A DNA stretch of 64,000 nucleotides from positions 27,849 through 91,848 of the forward strand of contig CAJTLB010000013.1 in NCBI GenBank assembly GCA_910577045.1. Reading direction: 5' to 3'. The position numbers and the translations under genes are program-made. The DNA comes from an uncultured Lachnospiraceae bacterium (GTDB lineage: Bacteria; Bacillota; Clostridia; Lachnospirales; Lachnospiraceae). Below, in pieces: positions 37,551 to 46,077 of the stretch (position 1 is the first letter of the stretch; the number at the start of each line of letters is the position of its first letter). The notes under the pieces are model-generated. The model was not told where the DNA came from. It saw only the letters and a list, made by a program, of their open reading frames with translations, and searched no databases.

Positions 37551-37578
37551 ATTATAACAAATTAATATAAATTGGCAA
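37551..37578 (-). promoter_or_regulatory. Promoter of the AT-rich island operon
   Basis: Minus-strand TTGCCA (37573-37578), 16-bp spacer, TATAAT (37551-37556). Predicted leader of about 140 nt to the start at 37403. The flanking 37430-37800 is non-coding and AT-rich. Confidence 0.65.
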
Positions 37579-37804
37579 CTTATTTTTAAAACTATATTTA
37601 TTTTCTTTTAAATATGATTTTCTGCCCCTAGTTATATAACTATTTATCAAAAACTTACTCCCACACTTCCTTTTCACTTCTCCAAATCTTAAAATAAACT
37701 ACGTTATTAAAATATTAAGTGACCTATTGTTCTTAAAAAAACATTATATTAATTATCCCTGTACTTCTTTTTAATGTATCATTATATAATTCATGTACCA
37801 TGCT

Positions 37805-38116
37805 TCATTCTGCTGTTTTCTTTTTATCATCTACATGAAAAATATGGTTCTTACAAAAAGGGACGAATCCAATTTCCGATATAAGGCAGGGTTTCCACAT
37901 AGGAAAACGGCACAGTAAACTAATTCCTTTGCTATACAAAACAATCTGCCACACTAGCTTTCCTTCTGTATTTTCTACTAATAATGACAATTCTGATATA
38001 AAAATATCTTTTTTCCTTATTTTATTGAAATAGTTTGGTTCTGTTCCATCTGCATGTGACAACATAGCAAATGCCACTTTTACCAACTTATATACTTCTT
38101 CATAATCCGATGACAT
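37805..38116 (-). pseudogene. GNAT acetyltransferase remnant
   Basis: The 103-residue frame begins like small GNAT N-acetyltransferases (SDYEEVYKLVKVAFAMLSHADG...ELSLLVENTEGKLVWQIVLYSKG) and ends with a fragment resembling the family's late YYxRFGFVP region (SEIGFVPFCKNHIFHVDD). The central acetyl-CoA-binding segment (the Q/RxxGxG/A loop) is absent, so internal sequence has been lost. It is most likely a non-functional relic at the edge of the AT-rich island. Confidence 0.6.
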
Positions 38117-38179
38117 TTCTTGTCGTATTTTATTCCCTTTAAATCCATAATTATACCTTTCTTTTTATTAAGATAAGCT

Positions 38180-39280
38180 TTACAGCCCAAAATAATTTGC
38201 GATTTGTTTCATCTTCCCAGATTGTTTTACTTGGAAAGGGCAGCGTTTATCACAATGCCCACAGCTAATACAATCAGACGCATGTTTTTCAAGCTTCCTA
38301 TAATGTCCCCTAGCCATTGTATCCCCTGCCACCGACAGATCATAATATTTATTTATTAACCCTATATTTAACCCTACAGGGCATGGATGGCAATGGTTAC
38401 AATAGACACAATTCCCTATGGCATCTTTTGGGGTAAAGGTACCCAAGATTTCATAATCTTTTTCTTCTGGGGTTGCTGCAAAAAAGCCCAACAACTGTTT
38501 CACATCTTCCTTTCTCCGTATCCCCGGCAATACTGTTAATACGCCCGGTTTATCTAAGGCATACTGAATACACTGGTATCTAGTAAGTGCTTCTCCAAAA
38601 GGCGATGTCCTTTTATCCAATAATTGCCCTCCAGAAAATGGCTTCATAACAGAAATCCCAATGCCCTCTGCCTCACATCTTCTATACAGCCCCATTCTTT
38701 CTGTTATATTCCCTTTTGCATATTCCCCGTGATGATAATCATACCCTGGGTTAATAGAAAACATTAATTGCCCTACCAACTTTGTATCTAATATGGTATT
38801 AGCAAGTTCAGGCGTATGGGTAGAAAGGCCAATATGCTTTACGATACCTTGATCTTTCATTTCTAACAAATATTCCAGCACTCCATTTTTTTGATATTCC
38901 TGCCAATCAGGCACTGTATCAATACAATGAATAAAACCATAATCTATATAATCTGTTTTTAATTGGCAAAGCATAAAATCCACTTGTTTCTTTACTTTAT
39001 CTAAATTTGTTGTCCAGCCATATTCCCCTGTTTCATAATTTGCTCCAAAATGGACTTGATAAAATATGTTTTCCCTTATATCAGAAAAAGCCTTTCCATA
39101 ATATATAAAAGTCTTTGCGCCAGCTGTTGCCAAATCTATATAATTAATTCCATTCTCATATGAAAATACCAAAGCATCTAACGCCTCTTTTTCTGGGGTA
39201 TCTGCTATATAGCTTGTCCCTAGCCCAATTACACTAACCTTATCACCTGTTTTTTTATTAACCCTATACTCCATTCCCAA
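38180..39280 (-). CDS. Aldo/keto reductase with C-terminal 4Fe-4S binding domain
   Basis: A 366-residue protein. Residues 1-275 are an aldo/keto reductase barrel (GLGTSYIADTPEKEALDALVF, DYIDYGFIHCID, VKHIGLSTHTPELA), and the C-terminus holds two cysteine clusters, CVYCNHCHPCPVGLNI and CISCGHCDKRCPF, typical of ferredoxin-like AKR proteins common in Clostridia. It probably reduces or oxidises a carbonyl metabolite with electrons from NAD(P)H or ferredoxin; substrate unknown. It is adjacent to pectin genes but on its own transcript, so involvement in that pathway is uncertain. Start chosen at the single upstream ATG 39280; no strong ribosome site stands out. Confidence 0.88.
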   Translation of the reverse strand: MGMEYRVNKKTGDKVSVIGLGTSYIADTPEKEALDALVFSYENGINYIDLATAGAKTFIYYGKAFSDIRENIFYQVHFGANYETGEYGWTTNLDKVKKQVDFMLCQLKTDYIDYGFIHCIDTVPDWQEYQKNGVLEYLLEMKDQGIVKHIGLSTHTPELANTILDTKLVGQLMFSINPGYDYHHGEYAKGNITERMGLYRRCEAEGIGISVMKPFSGGQLLDKRTSPFGEALTRYQCIQYALDKPGVLTVLPGIRRKEDVKQLLGFFAATPEEKDYEILGTFTPKDAIGNCVYCNHCHPCPVGLNIGLINKYYDLSVAGDTMARGHYRKLEKHASDCISCGHCDKRCPFQVKQSGKMKQIANYFGL

Positions 39281-39347
39281 TCCCCTTTTCCTATTTATTA
39301 TTCAGCAGAAAACCCCTATATCAATACCTTTAATTTCTATACTTGTT

Positions 39348-39390
39348 TGTTTCAATCCACCTGCAGCAGTTAGGAGCCAATTATATGAAT
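39348..39390 (-). repeat. Dispersed structured repeat, copy C (3' end only)
   Basis: On the minus strand it reads ATAATTGGCTCCTAACTG...GTGGATTGAAACA, matching the last about 40 bp of copies A and B. The hairpin part is missing, leaving only the terminal segment. Confidence 0.7.
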
Positions 39391-39428
39391 CCTTGCTGTT
39401 AATTGCAGAAATACAAATATAAAATAAA

Positions 39429-39452
39429 AAAGGGCTGGTAAACCAGCCCCCA
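39429..39452 (-). terminator. Terminator of the GH105 gene
   Basis: GGGGCTGG / CCAGCCC stem with a 4-base loop, followed by a T run on the minus strand. Confidence 0.85.
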
Positions 39453-39476
39453 CTCTAAATAACCTCTGTTTACATA

Positions 39477-40592
39477 TTAATTATTATTTTCTGATGTCTG
39501 TTCTTCGCCTGCCCATGTAGTACCTGAATTTTCTGTCTGTTCTGTTTGTGCAGGTTTATCACTAGCAGAAGGAGTAGATAAAACTGCTGCCAAAAACGCT
39601 AAAGCAAGCCCTTGGCCCCAGCCTTGTATCCATGCCTTTGGTACTTTTCTATAACCATCCCTGTCTTTCATAACTGCTGTACCGCCAGATACATTTAACA
39701 CACGCCCGTCCTCTGTTATATTATCTAGGATTCCTTTTAATGCCTTCTGGACATATTTAGAATGAAGCGGGTTATCATTATCAATCATAGCAGCTGCAAT
39801 TCCTGCAGAAGCAGATACTTCTTCATAGGATTCTTTATCATCTAAGATTGTCCTCCACAACCCATTCTCCGTCTGTAAAAGCTTAATAGCAGCAAGCTGG
39901 TCACGCACAGAACATTCCACATCCATACATTGAGGATATAAATACCAATCGTTTAACTGTTTTTTCACTTGGGACATGGTATAAGCAGCCCACGCATTTG
40001 CCCTGCCCCAATAAAAACCTGACATATGATCCTTGTTAATATTATTATAACCGTGGTACCACAAGCTGGTTCTTTCATCCTGCAAATACTTAATATGCCA
40101 ATAATATTGGTTTAACGCATCATTAATAATATCTTGATCTTTTAACTTTGCCCCTACCCGCAACAAGAAAAATGCCGCCATAAACAAGGTATCTGCCCAT
40201 GCCTGTTCTGGGAAATCATTATTGGAAGACACAGTATGCTGAAGTACATTATCTCCAAAACGAAGCGCATGGTTACGGAGATAATCTACTTTGCTCATAA
40301 CAAGATCCCAATACTTTTGATCTCCAATCGCATCATACAAAGTAATCATGGCATGGCCCATTGCACAAGCATTTACATTCCACTCAGGAAGCCCCATTTC
40401 CAGATATTCTTCTGTCCAATTTATCAACATATCTAGATACTCTGTATTCCCAGTTGCCTCATACGCCTGGGATACCCCATAATAAGCAACCCCACATGGC
40501 CAATCCCATACTAAGTCCATTGTCATAGTCTTTTTGACTACCTTATCCATCACATCTAAAATCTGTTGTTTGTCATAAGTTAATTTTAACAT
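39477..40592 (-). CDS. Unsaturated rhamnogalacturonyl hydrolase (GH105)
   Basis: A 371-residue alpha/alpha-barrel glycosidase with no signal peptide, so it acts inside the cell. Family segments are VWDWPCGVAYYGVSQAYEATG, the region QAWADTLFMAAFFLLRVG (the Asp corresponds to the catalytic acid of GH105/GH88), GFYWGRANAWAAYTMSQV, and AWIQGWGQGLALAFL. It removes the 4,5-unsaturated galacturonate left at the non-reducing end by lyases such as the PL11 enzymes here. The last about 30 residues (SDKPAQTEQTENSGTTWAG...) are an odd Thr/Glu/Asn-rich tail beyond the normal end of the barrel. AGGAGGGAC precedes the ATG. Confidence 0.9.
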   Translation of the reverse strand: MLKLTYDKQQILDVMDKVVKKTMTMDLVWDWPCGVAYYGVSQAYEATGNTEYLDMLINWTEEYLEMGLPEWNVNACAMGHAMITLYDAIGDQKYWDLVMSKVDYLRNHALRFGDNVLQHTVSSNNDFPEQAWADTLFMAAFFLLRVGAKLKDQDIINDALNQYYWHIKYLQDERTSLWYHGYNNINKDHMSGFYWGRANAWAAYTMSQVKKQLNDWYLYPQCMDVECSVRDQLAAIKLLQTENGLWRTILDDKESYEEVSASAGIAAAMIDNDNPLHSKYVQKALKGILDNITEDGRVLNVSGGTAVMKDRDGYRKVPKAWIQGWGQGLALAFLAAVLSTPSASDKPAQTEQTENSGTTWAGEEQTSENNN

Positions 40593-40820
40593 AAGTCCCT
40601 CCTGTCTCTTTTTCTTCTATTATATCCTTTGTGCCATAGAAACGCAAGAGTAGATTAAAATACTTAAACCATATCAACCACCATACTTCATTTACTATTT
40701 TTATCATTAGGAAAGTAAATTGTAATTTCTACTTTTTTATGGTAAGATAAAATATAAGAAAACTCACTATAAATAATACAACTCAAAACGGAAACAATAA
40801 AATAGAGGTATCTGCATAGG

Positions 40821-41726
40821 ATGAATCAAGACAAAAAAAACATATCAATTGACAATAAAAATAGTTCTGAACAGATAGCAAAATATACAGCAAAAGACAG
40901 TGTATTTACTTCTCTTTTCAGAGATCCAAAATATCTATTACAACTATATCAAGCATTACATCCAGAAGATTATGAAGTAACAGAGAATAGTATCAAAAAT
41001 GTGACTATTACAAATGTCCTATTAGATCAGCATTATAATGATGTTGGTTTTCAGATTGGGGAAAAAATAGTTATTCTAGTAGAACAGCAAAGCAGCTGGA
41101 GCATCAATATCATAGTGCGTTGCTTGTTATATCTTGCCCAAACCTATCAAGAATATTTTGAAAGCTCGAAACAAAATGTATATGGAAGTAAAAAATTAGA
41201 GATTCCAAAACCAGAAATGTATGTAATATATACAGGCAATCGGAAAACAAGACCAAAATGTCTATATCTATCAAAAGAATTTTTTGATGGAGATGATAGT
41301 GTTCTTGATGTGAAAATCAGAATGATTTATGATGGGAAAGAGGGAGACATCATTAATCAGTATGTAGCTTTTACAAAAATATATAATGAACAGGTAAAAC
41401 TACATGGAAGAACCAGAGAGGCAGCCCTAGAAACGATTCGTATTTGTAAAAATCAAAATATACTAAAAGAGTACCTATCAAACCGAGAAAAGGAGGTTGT
41501 AGATATTATGATGACGTTATTTAATGAAGAATACATTTTAAAAACTTATATAGAAACTGAGAAACAAGAAGCCGAAAAAAGAGGTTCTGTAAAGGCAAAA
41601 AGGAATACGGCACAGAAACTATACACAAAAGGAAGCTCTATAGAAGATATTGCCGATATACTTGATGTTTCTATAAAAGAGGTGGAACAATGGCTTGGGC
41701 TTGCTGATATACAAAACAATATATAG
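40821..41726 (+). CDS. Rpn family recombination-promoting nuclease/putative transposase
   Basis: A 301-residue PD-(D/E)XK nuclease-fold protein: AKDSVFTSLFRDPKYLLQLYQALHP at the start, the nuclease core NDVGFQIGEKIVILVEQQSSWS (acid, then E-x-Q), and a C-terminal helix-turn-helix (LYTKGSSIEDIADILDVSIKEVEQWL). Rpn proteins are abundant, multi-copy genes in Clostridia and promote DNA cleavage and recombination; many are annotated as transposases, but none are proven to move themselves. It stands alone between pectin genes, and the short repeat copy D begins 20 bp after its stop. Confidence 0.85.
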   Translation: MNQDKKNISIDNKNSSEQIAKYTAKDSVFTSLFRDPKYLLQLYQALHPEDYEVTENSIKNVTITNVLLDQHYNDVGFQIGEKIVILVEQQSSWSINIIVRCLLYLAQTYQEYFESSKQNVYGSKKLEIPKPEMYVIYTGNRKTRPKCLYLSKEFFDGDDSVLDVKIRMIYDGKEGDIINQYVAFTKIYNEQVKLHGRTREAALETIRICKNQNILKEYLSNREKEVVDIMMTLFNEEYILKTYIETEKQEAEKRGSVKAKRNTAQKLYTKGSSIEDIADILDVSIKEVEQWLGLADIQNNI

Positions 41727-41745
41727 ACTTTAACAATCAATAGTC

Positions 41746-41787
41746 ATTATAATGGCAGCAGCGGGCAGAATGAAAGTGGATTGAAAC
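41746..41787 (+). repeat. Dispersed structured repeat, copy D (internally deleted)
   Basis: Starts as ATTATAATGGCAGCA like the middle of copy A and jumps at AAAGTGG directly to the terminal GTGGATTGAAACA. The joint is the AAGTGG sequence present on both sides of the missing part in copy A, the expected product of deletion between short direct repeats. Confidence 0.75.
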
Positions 41788-41810
41788 AAAAAACCTATAA
41801 ATAAAAGGCA

Positions 41811-41847
41811 AAAAAGAAAAGGGGCAGACAGTCCCCTTTTCTTTTTT
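41811..41847. terminator. Bidirectional terminator after the binding-protein gene
   Basis: AAAAGAAAAGGGG / CCCCTTTTCTTTT with an 8-base loop and T runs on both strands. The importer gene ends at 41873 on the minus strand. Confidence 0.85.
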
Positions 41848-41872
41848 ATCACCTATTAATAGCCCTTGCCAA

Positions 41873-43654
41873 CTATTTACTCCAAGGAAGTTTTGTTGTA
41901 TTTCCAGCCTCATAAGCGGCTTTTCTTTCATCAATAATTTCCTGATAGCCAGCATCTAAGAACTTCTGTGCTTCTTCTGCATAAATTGCATCAAACTCTT
42001 CTGGTTTACACTTTGTCAACCTAACACTAGCTTCTTGGTAAACGCTAAGCAATGTTGCAGAATATTCAGATTCAGACTTAATCTCTACAGAAAATACTGG
42101 ATCAGAATATGCGTGCTGTGCATCAGCAATTTCTTTCAGCACTTTATAATTATCAAGCATAGCCTGTGAAAAATCCTGTGGAATGCCCTGTGGTGTATTC
42201 GCTTTAATACTCTGCTCTATTGTTCCATCTACCTTAGATGCATGTACAATACAGGTCATATCAATATTACAGTTATGGTTCAACATTTCTGTTCCTCTGT
42301 ATCCTGCATCTACCACTGGAAGGCCTTCTTCATTTAATGTATAAGTAACGCCTTCAATACCATTTTCCATTGTAAATAATACATCCTGGCCCTTGCTGTC
42401 CTTGCCTGCTAAAATCCATTCCATATACATCCAGGCTGCTTTTAGTTCATCTTCTGTAGCAAGGCTGCTAAAGCCAACAATCATACCAAATGGGTTATCA
42501 GCGCGGAACTGTGGGAAGTCCACGACACCTGGCTCTACAACTGCGTAGTTGGAAGCAAGCGCAAGCTCTGCATCTGGGTTATTCTCATAGAAAGAAACTA
42601 ACCAATCTACGCTTGGTCCTACATATTGGGAATACTGATATGACTTACCATTAATAAAGTCTGTTTTCTGCTGTGAACTAGTGTTACCATCTGAACCATC
42701 CGCATCTAATTCATATTCTGTTGAATACCAGCCCATATTATATTCTGCATTTTGTCTCTTTAACATCTTATAGGTAGGTTCCCAAGAAAGAGATGGTGTA
42801 CCTAAAGAAGAGTGCATCGCCCATTCAGCTTCATCCACTGGGTATGTCCTAAAATTAAAGTTCTGGCAATAAGCTGTTGTAGGCAAAGACAAAGGCATAG
42901 GAGCCTGATCGACAATCTTTGCTTCAATAATCTTATTAATGGCATCTTTATGCTCCTCATAGCTATTAGGAACATGGTCATAACCAACCTGCCTTAACCA
43001 GTCCATCCTGACAAATGTTAAGAATGTATATCCTGTATTGTAATATGGCCTTTCAGATAATACAAAATATGTCTCATTGTTAATATCTGTATATGCTAAC
43101 TGATTATTGTCTACCATCTTCTGATAGTAATTAGGTGCTACTTGCTTAAATGCTTCTAAATCAATTACCTGCATAGCACCGCTGCTTGCCCACTCAGCTA
43201 CCTTTGGATAATCATATTCCATAAGGATTGTAGGGGTATCATCAGCAGCAATTAACAGATTGTACTTTGTCATAACATCTCCACGTGGGATTGCTACATA
43301 CTCTACATCAATATTATACTTGTCACCAAATTCTGTCTGTACCCACTTGGTCCAGTAGTTGTCATCTACTGCAGGATAACCTTCCTTAGAACGGTCATAT
43401 ACAGGCACTGTAATATGTACACGGTTAGAAAATGGAGTCCATCCTTCAATTCCTGCTACATTGTTTTCTGGCGCAGCAGTTGTATCATCATTTGCCTTTG
43501 TTGTTGGGGCAGCAGTTGTAGAGCCGCCTCCAGTCGGAGCTGCAGTCGTATTATTTGTTGGTGTGGAGCCATTACCGCCACAAGCAGATAGGCTTCCTAC
43601 CATCATTGCACTTGCCATAGCGAGCGCAACTGCTTTTTTCCAGTTTTTCTTCAT
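41873..43654 (-). CDS. ABC transporter solute-binding lipoprotein (LplA-like, oligosaccharide)
   Basis: A 593-residue extracellular binding protein with a lipoprotein signal (AVALAMASAMMVGSLSACGG, Cys25), a Thr/Ala-rich linker, then a large family 1 fold. It resembles the LplA/YtcQ type that pairs with LplB/LplC permeases and imports pectin-derived oligosaccharides in Bacillus. It is the last gene of the importer set and is followed by a strong terminator. The ligand is inferred from context (unsaturated rhamnogalacturonan oligomers). AAAAGGAGGAAAAAAT precedes the ATG. Confidence 0.9.
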   Translation of the reverse strand: MKKNWKKAVALAMASAMMVGSLSACGGNGSTPTNNTTAAPTGGGSTTAAPTTKANDDTTAAPENNVAGIEGWTPFSNRVHITVPVYDRSKEGYPAVDDNYWTKWVQTEFGDKYNIDVEYVAIPRGDVMTKYNLLIAADDTPTILMEYDYPKVAEWASSGAMQVIDLEAFKQVAPNYYQKMVDNNQLAYTDINNETYFVLSERPYYNTGYTFLTFVRMDWLRQVGYDHVPNSYEEHKDAINKIIEAKIVDQAPMPLSLPTTAYCQNFNFRTYPVDEAEWAMHSSLGTPSLSWEPTYKMLKRQNAEYNMGWYSTEYELDADGSDGNTSSQQKTDFINGKSYQYSQYVGPSVDWLVSFYENNPDAELALASNYAVVEPGVVDFPQFRADNPFGMIVGFSSLATEDELKAAWMYMEWILAGKDSKGQDVLFTMENGIEGVTYTLNEEGLPVVDAGYRGTEMLNHNCNIDMTCIVHASKVDGTIEQSIKANTPQGIPQDFSQAMLDNYKVLKEIADAQHAYSDPVFSVEIKSESEYSATLLSVYQEASVRLTKCKPEEFDAIYAEEAQKFLDAGYQEIIDERKAAYEAGNTTKLPWSK

Positions 43655-43734
43655 ATTTTTTCCTCCTTTTAATTGGAATACACCATATATATAGAAATCC
43701 GACCCCTCGGATAACTACCATAACTAAATTTCTT

Positions 43735-44652
43735 TTATCCCTTTACGGCACCAACCATAACGCCTTTTACAAAATACTTTTGTACAAATGGATAAATACA
43801 CATAATTGGGATTGTCGCAAACATAACTGCTGCTGCCTGGTAAACTTCCGGTGTACTTGTTACTTGCGCTGCTTCATTTAAGCTGGCAGACGCATCTGCT
43901 GACGATTTTACCAAGTTACTTAAAATATATTGAATTGGTTGCAATGCTTTTTTAGTAATATAATATTTTGCGTCTGCATAGGAATTCCAACGGCCTACTG
44001 CATAGAACAAACTCAATGTAGCAAGGATTGGTTTTGAAAGCGGCAATACAATCCGAAACAGTATCTGGAAATTTGTCGCCCCATCTAAGAATGCAGATTC
44101 CTCTAAGCTATCTGGTATAGACGACTGCAAAAAACTTTTCATAATCAGCATATTATATGGCGAGAATATTAACGGTAAAATTAAAACCCACATAGAATTC
44201 AGTAAATGTAAATCCTTCATTAACAAATAGGTAGGAATTAACCCTGCATTAAAATACATTGTCACCATTAAAAATATGGAAATAATCCCTCTTCCTTTTA
44301 ATCTTCTCTTAGAAAGCGGATATGCCGCACATGTACATACAATCATTCCTAATATGGTAAAGATAACGGTTAATTCTACGGAATAAAGCATGGCATGTGT
44401 CATCTGCCCATCTAAAAAGATAGAACGGTATGCTTTAAAATTAAAGCCTTGTGGCCAGAAATAAACTTTCTTTGACAATACGGCTGTATTACTACTTAAA
44501 GATTTTGCAAGTAAATGTATAAATGGCATAATACAAGTTAGGCAAAGTACAACAAGGATTGCCATAATTACAATATCGCCTATTTTAACTTTATGTACCC
44601 CATGTATACCTTCAAAGCGGGAATCTTCATCATTTACATTATTTTTTGCCAT
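43735..44652 (-). CDS. ABC transporter permease (LplC/YtcP-like)
   Basis: A 305-residue membrane protein with about six membrane segments and the permease coupling motif EESAFLDGATNFQILFRIVLPLSKP (EAAxxDGAxxxxxFxxIxLPLxxP). The C-terminal QKYFVKGVMVGAVKG is typical of the LplC/YtcP group. With the upstream permease it forms the membrane channel of the oligosaccharide importer. It lies 14 bp after the first permease gene. Confidence 0.9.
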   Translation of the reverse strand: MAKNNVNDEDSRFEGIHGVHKVKIGDIVIMAILVVLCLTCIMPFIHLLAKSLSSNTAVLSKKVYFWPQGFNFKAYRSIFLDGQMTHAMLYSVELTVIFTILGMIVCTCAAYPLSKRRLKGRGIISIFLMVTMYFNAGLIPTYLLMKDLHLLNSMWVLILPLIFSPYNMLIMKSFLQSSIPDSLEESAFLDGATNFQILFRIVLPLSKPILATLSLFYAVGRWNSYADAKYYITKKALQPIQYILSNLVKSSADASASLNEAAQVTSTPEVYQAAAVMFATIPIMCIYPFVQKYFVKGVMVGAVKG

Positions 44653-44666
44653 CTTAAATTCCCTCC

Positions 44667-45617
44667 TTAAATTAATCCATCTTCGCCAAGAGCTTTAGCA
44701 AACTTATCTGTTGCAAGTACCAAAATCAAACCTGTAAGGGATTGGAACAAACCAACTGCTGTTGCCCTGCTATAATTCCCTCCTGAAAGGCCTTTATCAT
44801 AAATATAAATAGCCAACTGGTACTGGAAGTCACGCACCTGGACATTGTCAAAAGAATCCAGACGTTCAAAGTTACTTCCCATTACACGCCCCAAATTCAT
44901 AATTAACAATGTTACAATTGTCCCTTTAATACTTGGAAGCGTAATATTCCATATTTTCTGCCAACGGTTTGCCCCATCAATATCAGCGGCCTCATACAGC
45001 TCTCCATTGATGCTGGTAATTGCTGCCAAATAAATAATGGTTCCCCACCCCATAGTCTGCCATACATAAATTAATAAATATGTAACTGCCCAGTGCCATT
45101 TCTCAGATAAAAATGGGATTCCTTCTTGTATTAACCCTAAATTCATCAGCCAAATATTAATAAGGCCCGTAGATGGCTTAAAGAGCTGTAATGCAACACT
45201 CCCAATAATAACCCATGATAAGAAATGTGGCAAATATAAAATAGTTTGTGTTATCTTCTTAAATCTTGGGTAACGAAGCTCATTTAGTAAGATTGCAAGA
45301 AGAATTGGCATTGGAAACCCTACAAGCAAATCCAAAAAATTAAATATCAGGGAATTCTTTAATGCCCGCATAAAATCCCTGTCTTTAAATATCTTTCGGA
45401 ATGTTTCAAACCCAACCCATTCACTTCCTGAATACCCTTTTGCTGGCTTATAATCCATAAATGCCATACGGAGCCCAGGATATGCTGCATAATTAAATAC
45501 AATTACACAGATAATAGGGAATAACAATAAAAAATAAAGCTGCCAATCGCGCTTTAGATATACTGCCATTCCTTTCTTTCGGGGCATGGGTTTTACTTCT
45601 TTTTTCTTATTTTCCAC
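44667..45617 (-). CDS. ABC transporter permease (LplB/YteP-like)
   Basis: A 316-residue membrane protein with about six segments and the coupling motif YEAADIDGANRWQKIWNITLPSIKG. It heads the three-gene importer operon (permease, permease, binding protein). No ATP-binding gene is present, so the transporter probably borrows a shared MsmX-type ATPase encoded elsewhere, as in Bacillus pectin and maltodextrin systems. AAAGGGAGGGAAATGC lies before the start. Confidence 0.9.
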   Translation of the reverse strand: MENKKKEVKPMPRKKGMAVYLKRDWQLYFLLLFPIICVIVFNYAAYPGLRMAFMDYKPAKGYSGSEWVGFETFRKIFKDRDFMRALKNSLIFNFLDLLVGFPMPILLAILLNELRYPRFKKITQTILYLPHFLSWVIIGSVALQLFKPSTGLINIWLMNLGLIQEGIPFLSEKWHWAVTYLLIYVWQTMGWGTIIYLAAITSINGELYEAADIDGANRWQKIWNITLPSIKGTIVTLLIMNLGRVMGSNFERLDSFDNVQVRDFQYQLAIYIYDKGLSGGNYSRATAVGLFQSLTGLILVLATDKFAKALGEDGLI

Positions 45618-45847
45618 GCATTTCCCTCCCTTTCTTAAACACTAGGAGATATAAGCTTCCCCCAACGTTTTCTATAAATTCTACGTTTAATACATACATA
45701 GTACACAATTTAGACACAAATTTCTAAGCATTTTTACATAAAAATCACGCATTTTCAGCCATTTATTATCTATTTTTTCCTATTTATGCCTTATTTTCAA
45801 CCAAATTTTGTTACATTTGATGAATCTATATTCCAAATTGTAATAGT

Positions 45848-45990
45848 TGTTTCAATCCACTCGCGGCAGTTAGGAGCAAGACAATTATGTGGATTGCCTC
45901 ATGGCAGTAGGGGATACCGCTTTCGCTCCGCCCGCTACTGCCGTTATTATTGTTTTGGGCAATTCCTCCCCTACCTAAGAGGAAGGAGAT
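45848..45990 (-). repeat. Dispersed structured repeat, copy B (full length, inverted relative to copy A)
   Basis: Minus-strand reading aligns with copy A from the CTTCCTCTTA segment to the terminal GTGGATTGAAACA. Hairpin arms are GGCAGTAG / CTACTGCC (45903-45910 with 45935-45942), where copy A has GGCAGCAA / TTGCTGCC: two positions changed on both sides and pairing kept. The outer stem ATTGCC / GGCAAT (45893-45898 with 45958-45963) is also kept. The rest of 45618-46077 is non-coding apart from the AraC-gene promoter. Confidence 0.8.
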
Positions 45991-46006
45991 TCCTTGTTGT
46001 TAGTTG

Positions 46007-46035
46007 TTGAAAATAAAAATACTTTTTAGTATACT
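46007..46035 (+). promoter_or_regulatory. Promoter of the AraC-family gene
   Basis: TTGAAA (46007-46012), 17-bp spacer, TATACT (46030-46035), just beyond repeat copy B. Confidence 0.65.
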
Positions 46036-46077
46036 TAAATAAAATTTATGCCATTGCACCATAGAAAAGGGGTTTAT

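Noticed and set aside
40821..41726. Complete insertion sequence around the Rpn gene
   Set aside because: No terminal inverted repeats or target duplication could be found on either side.
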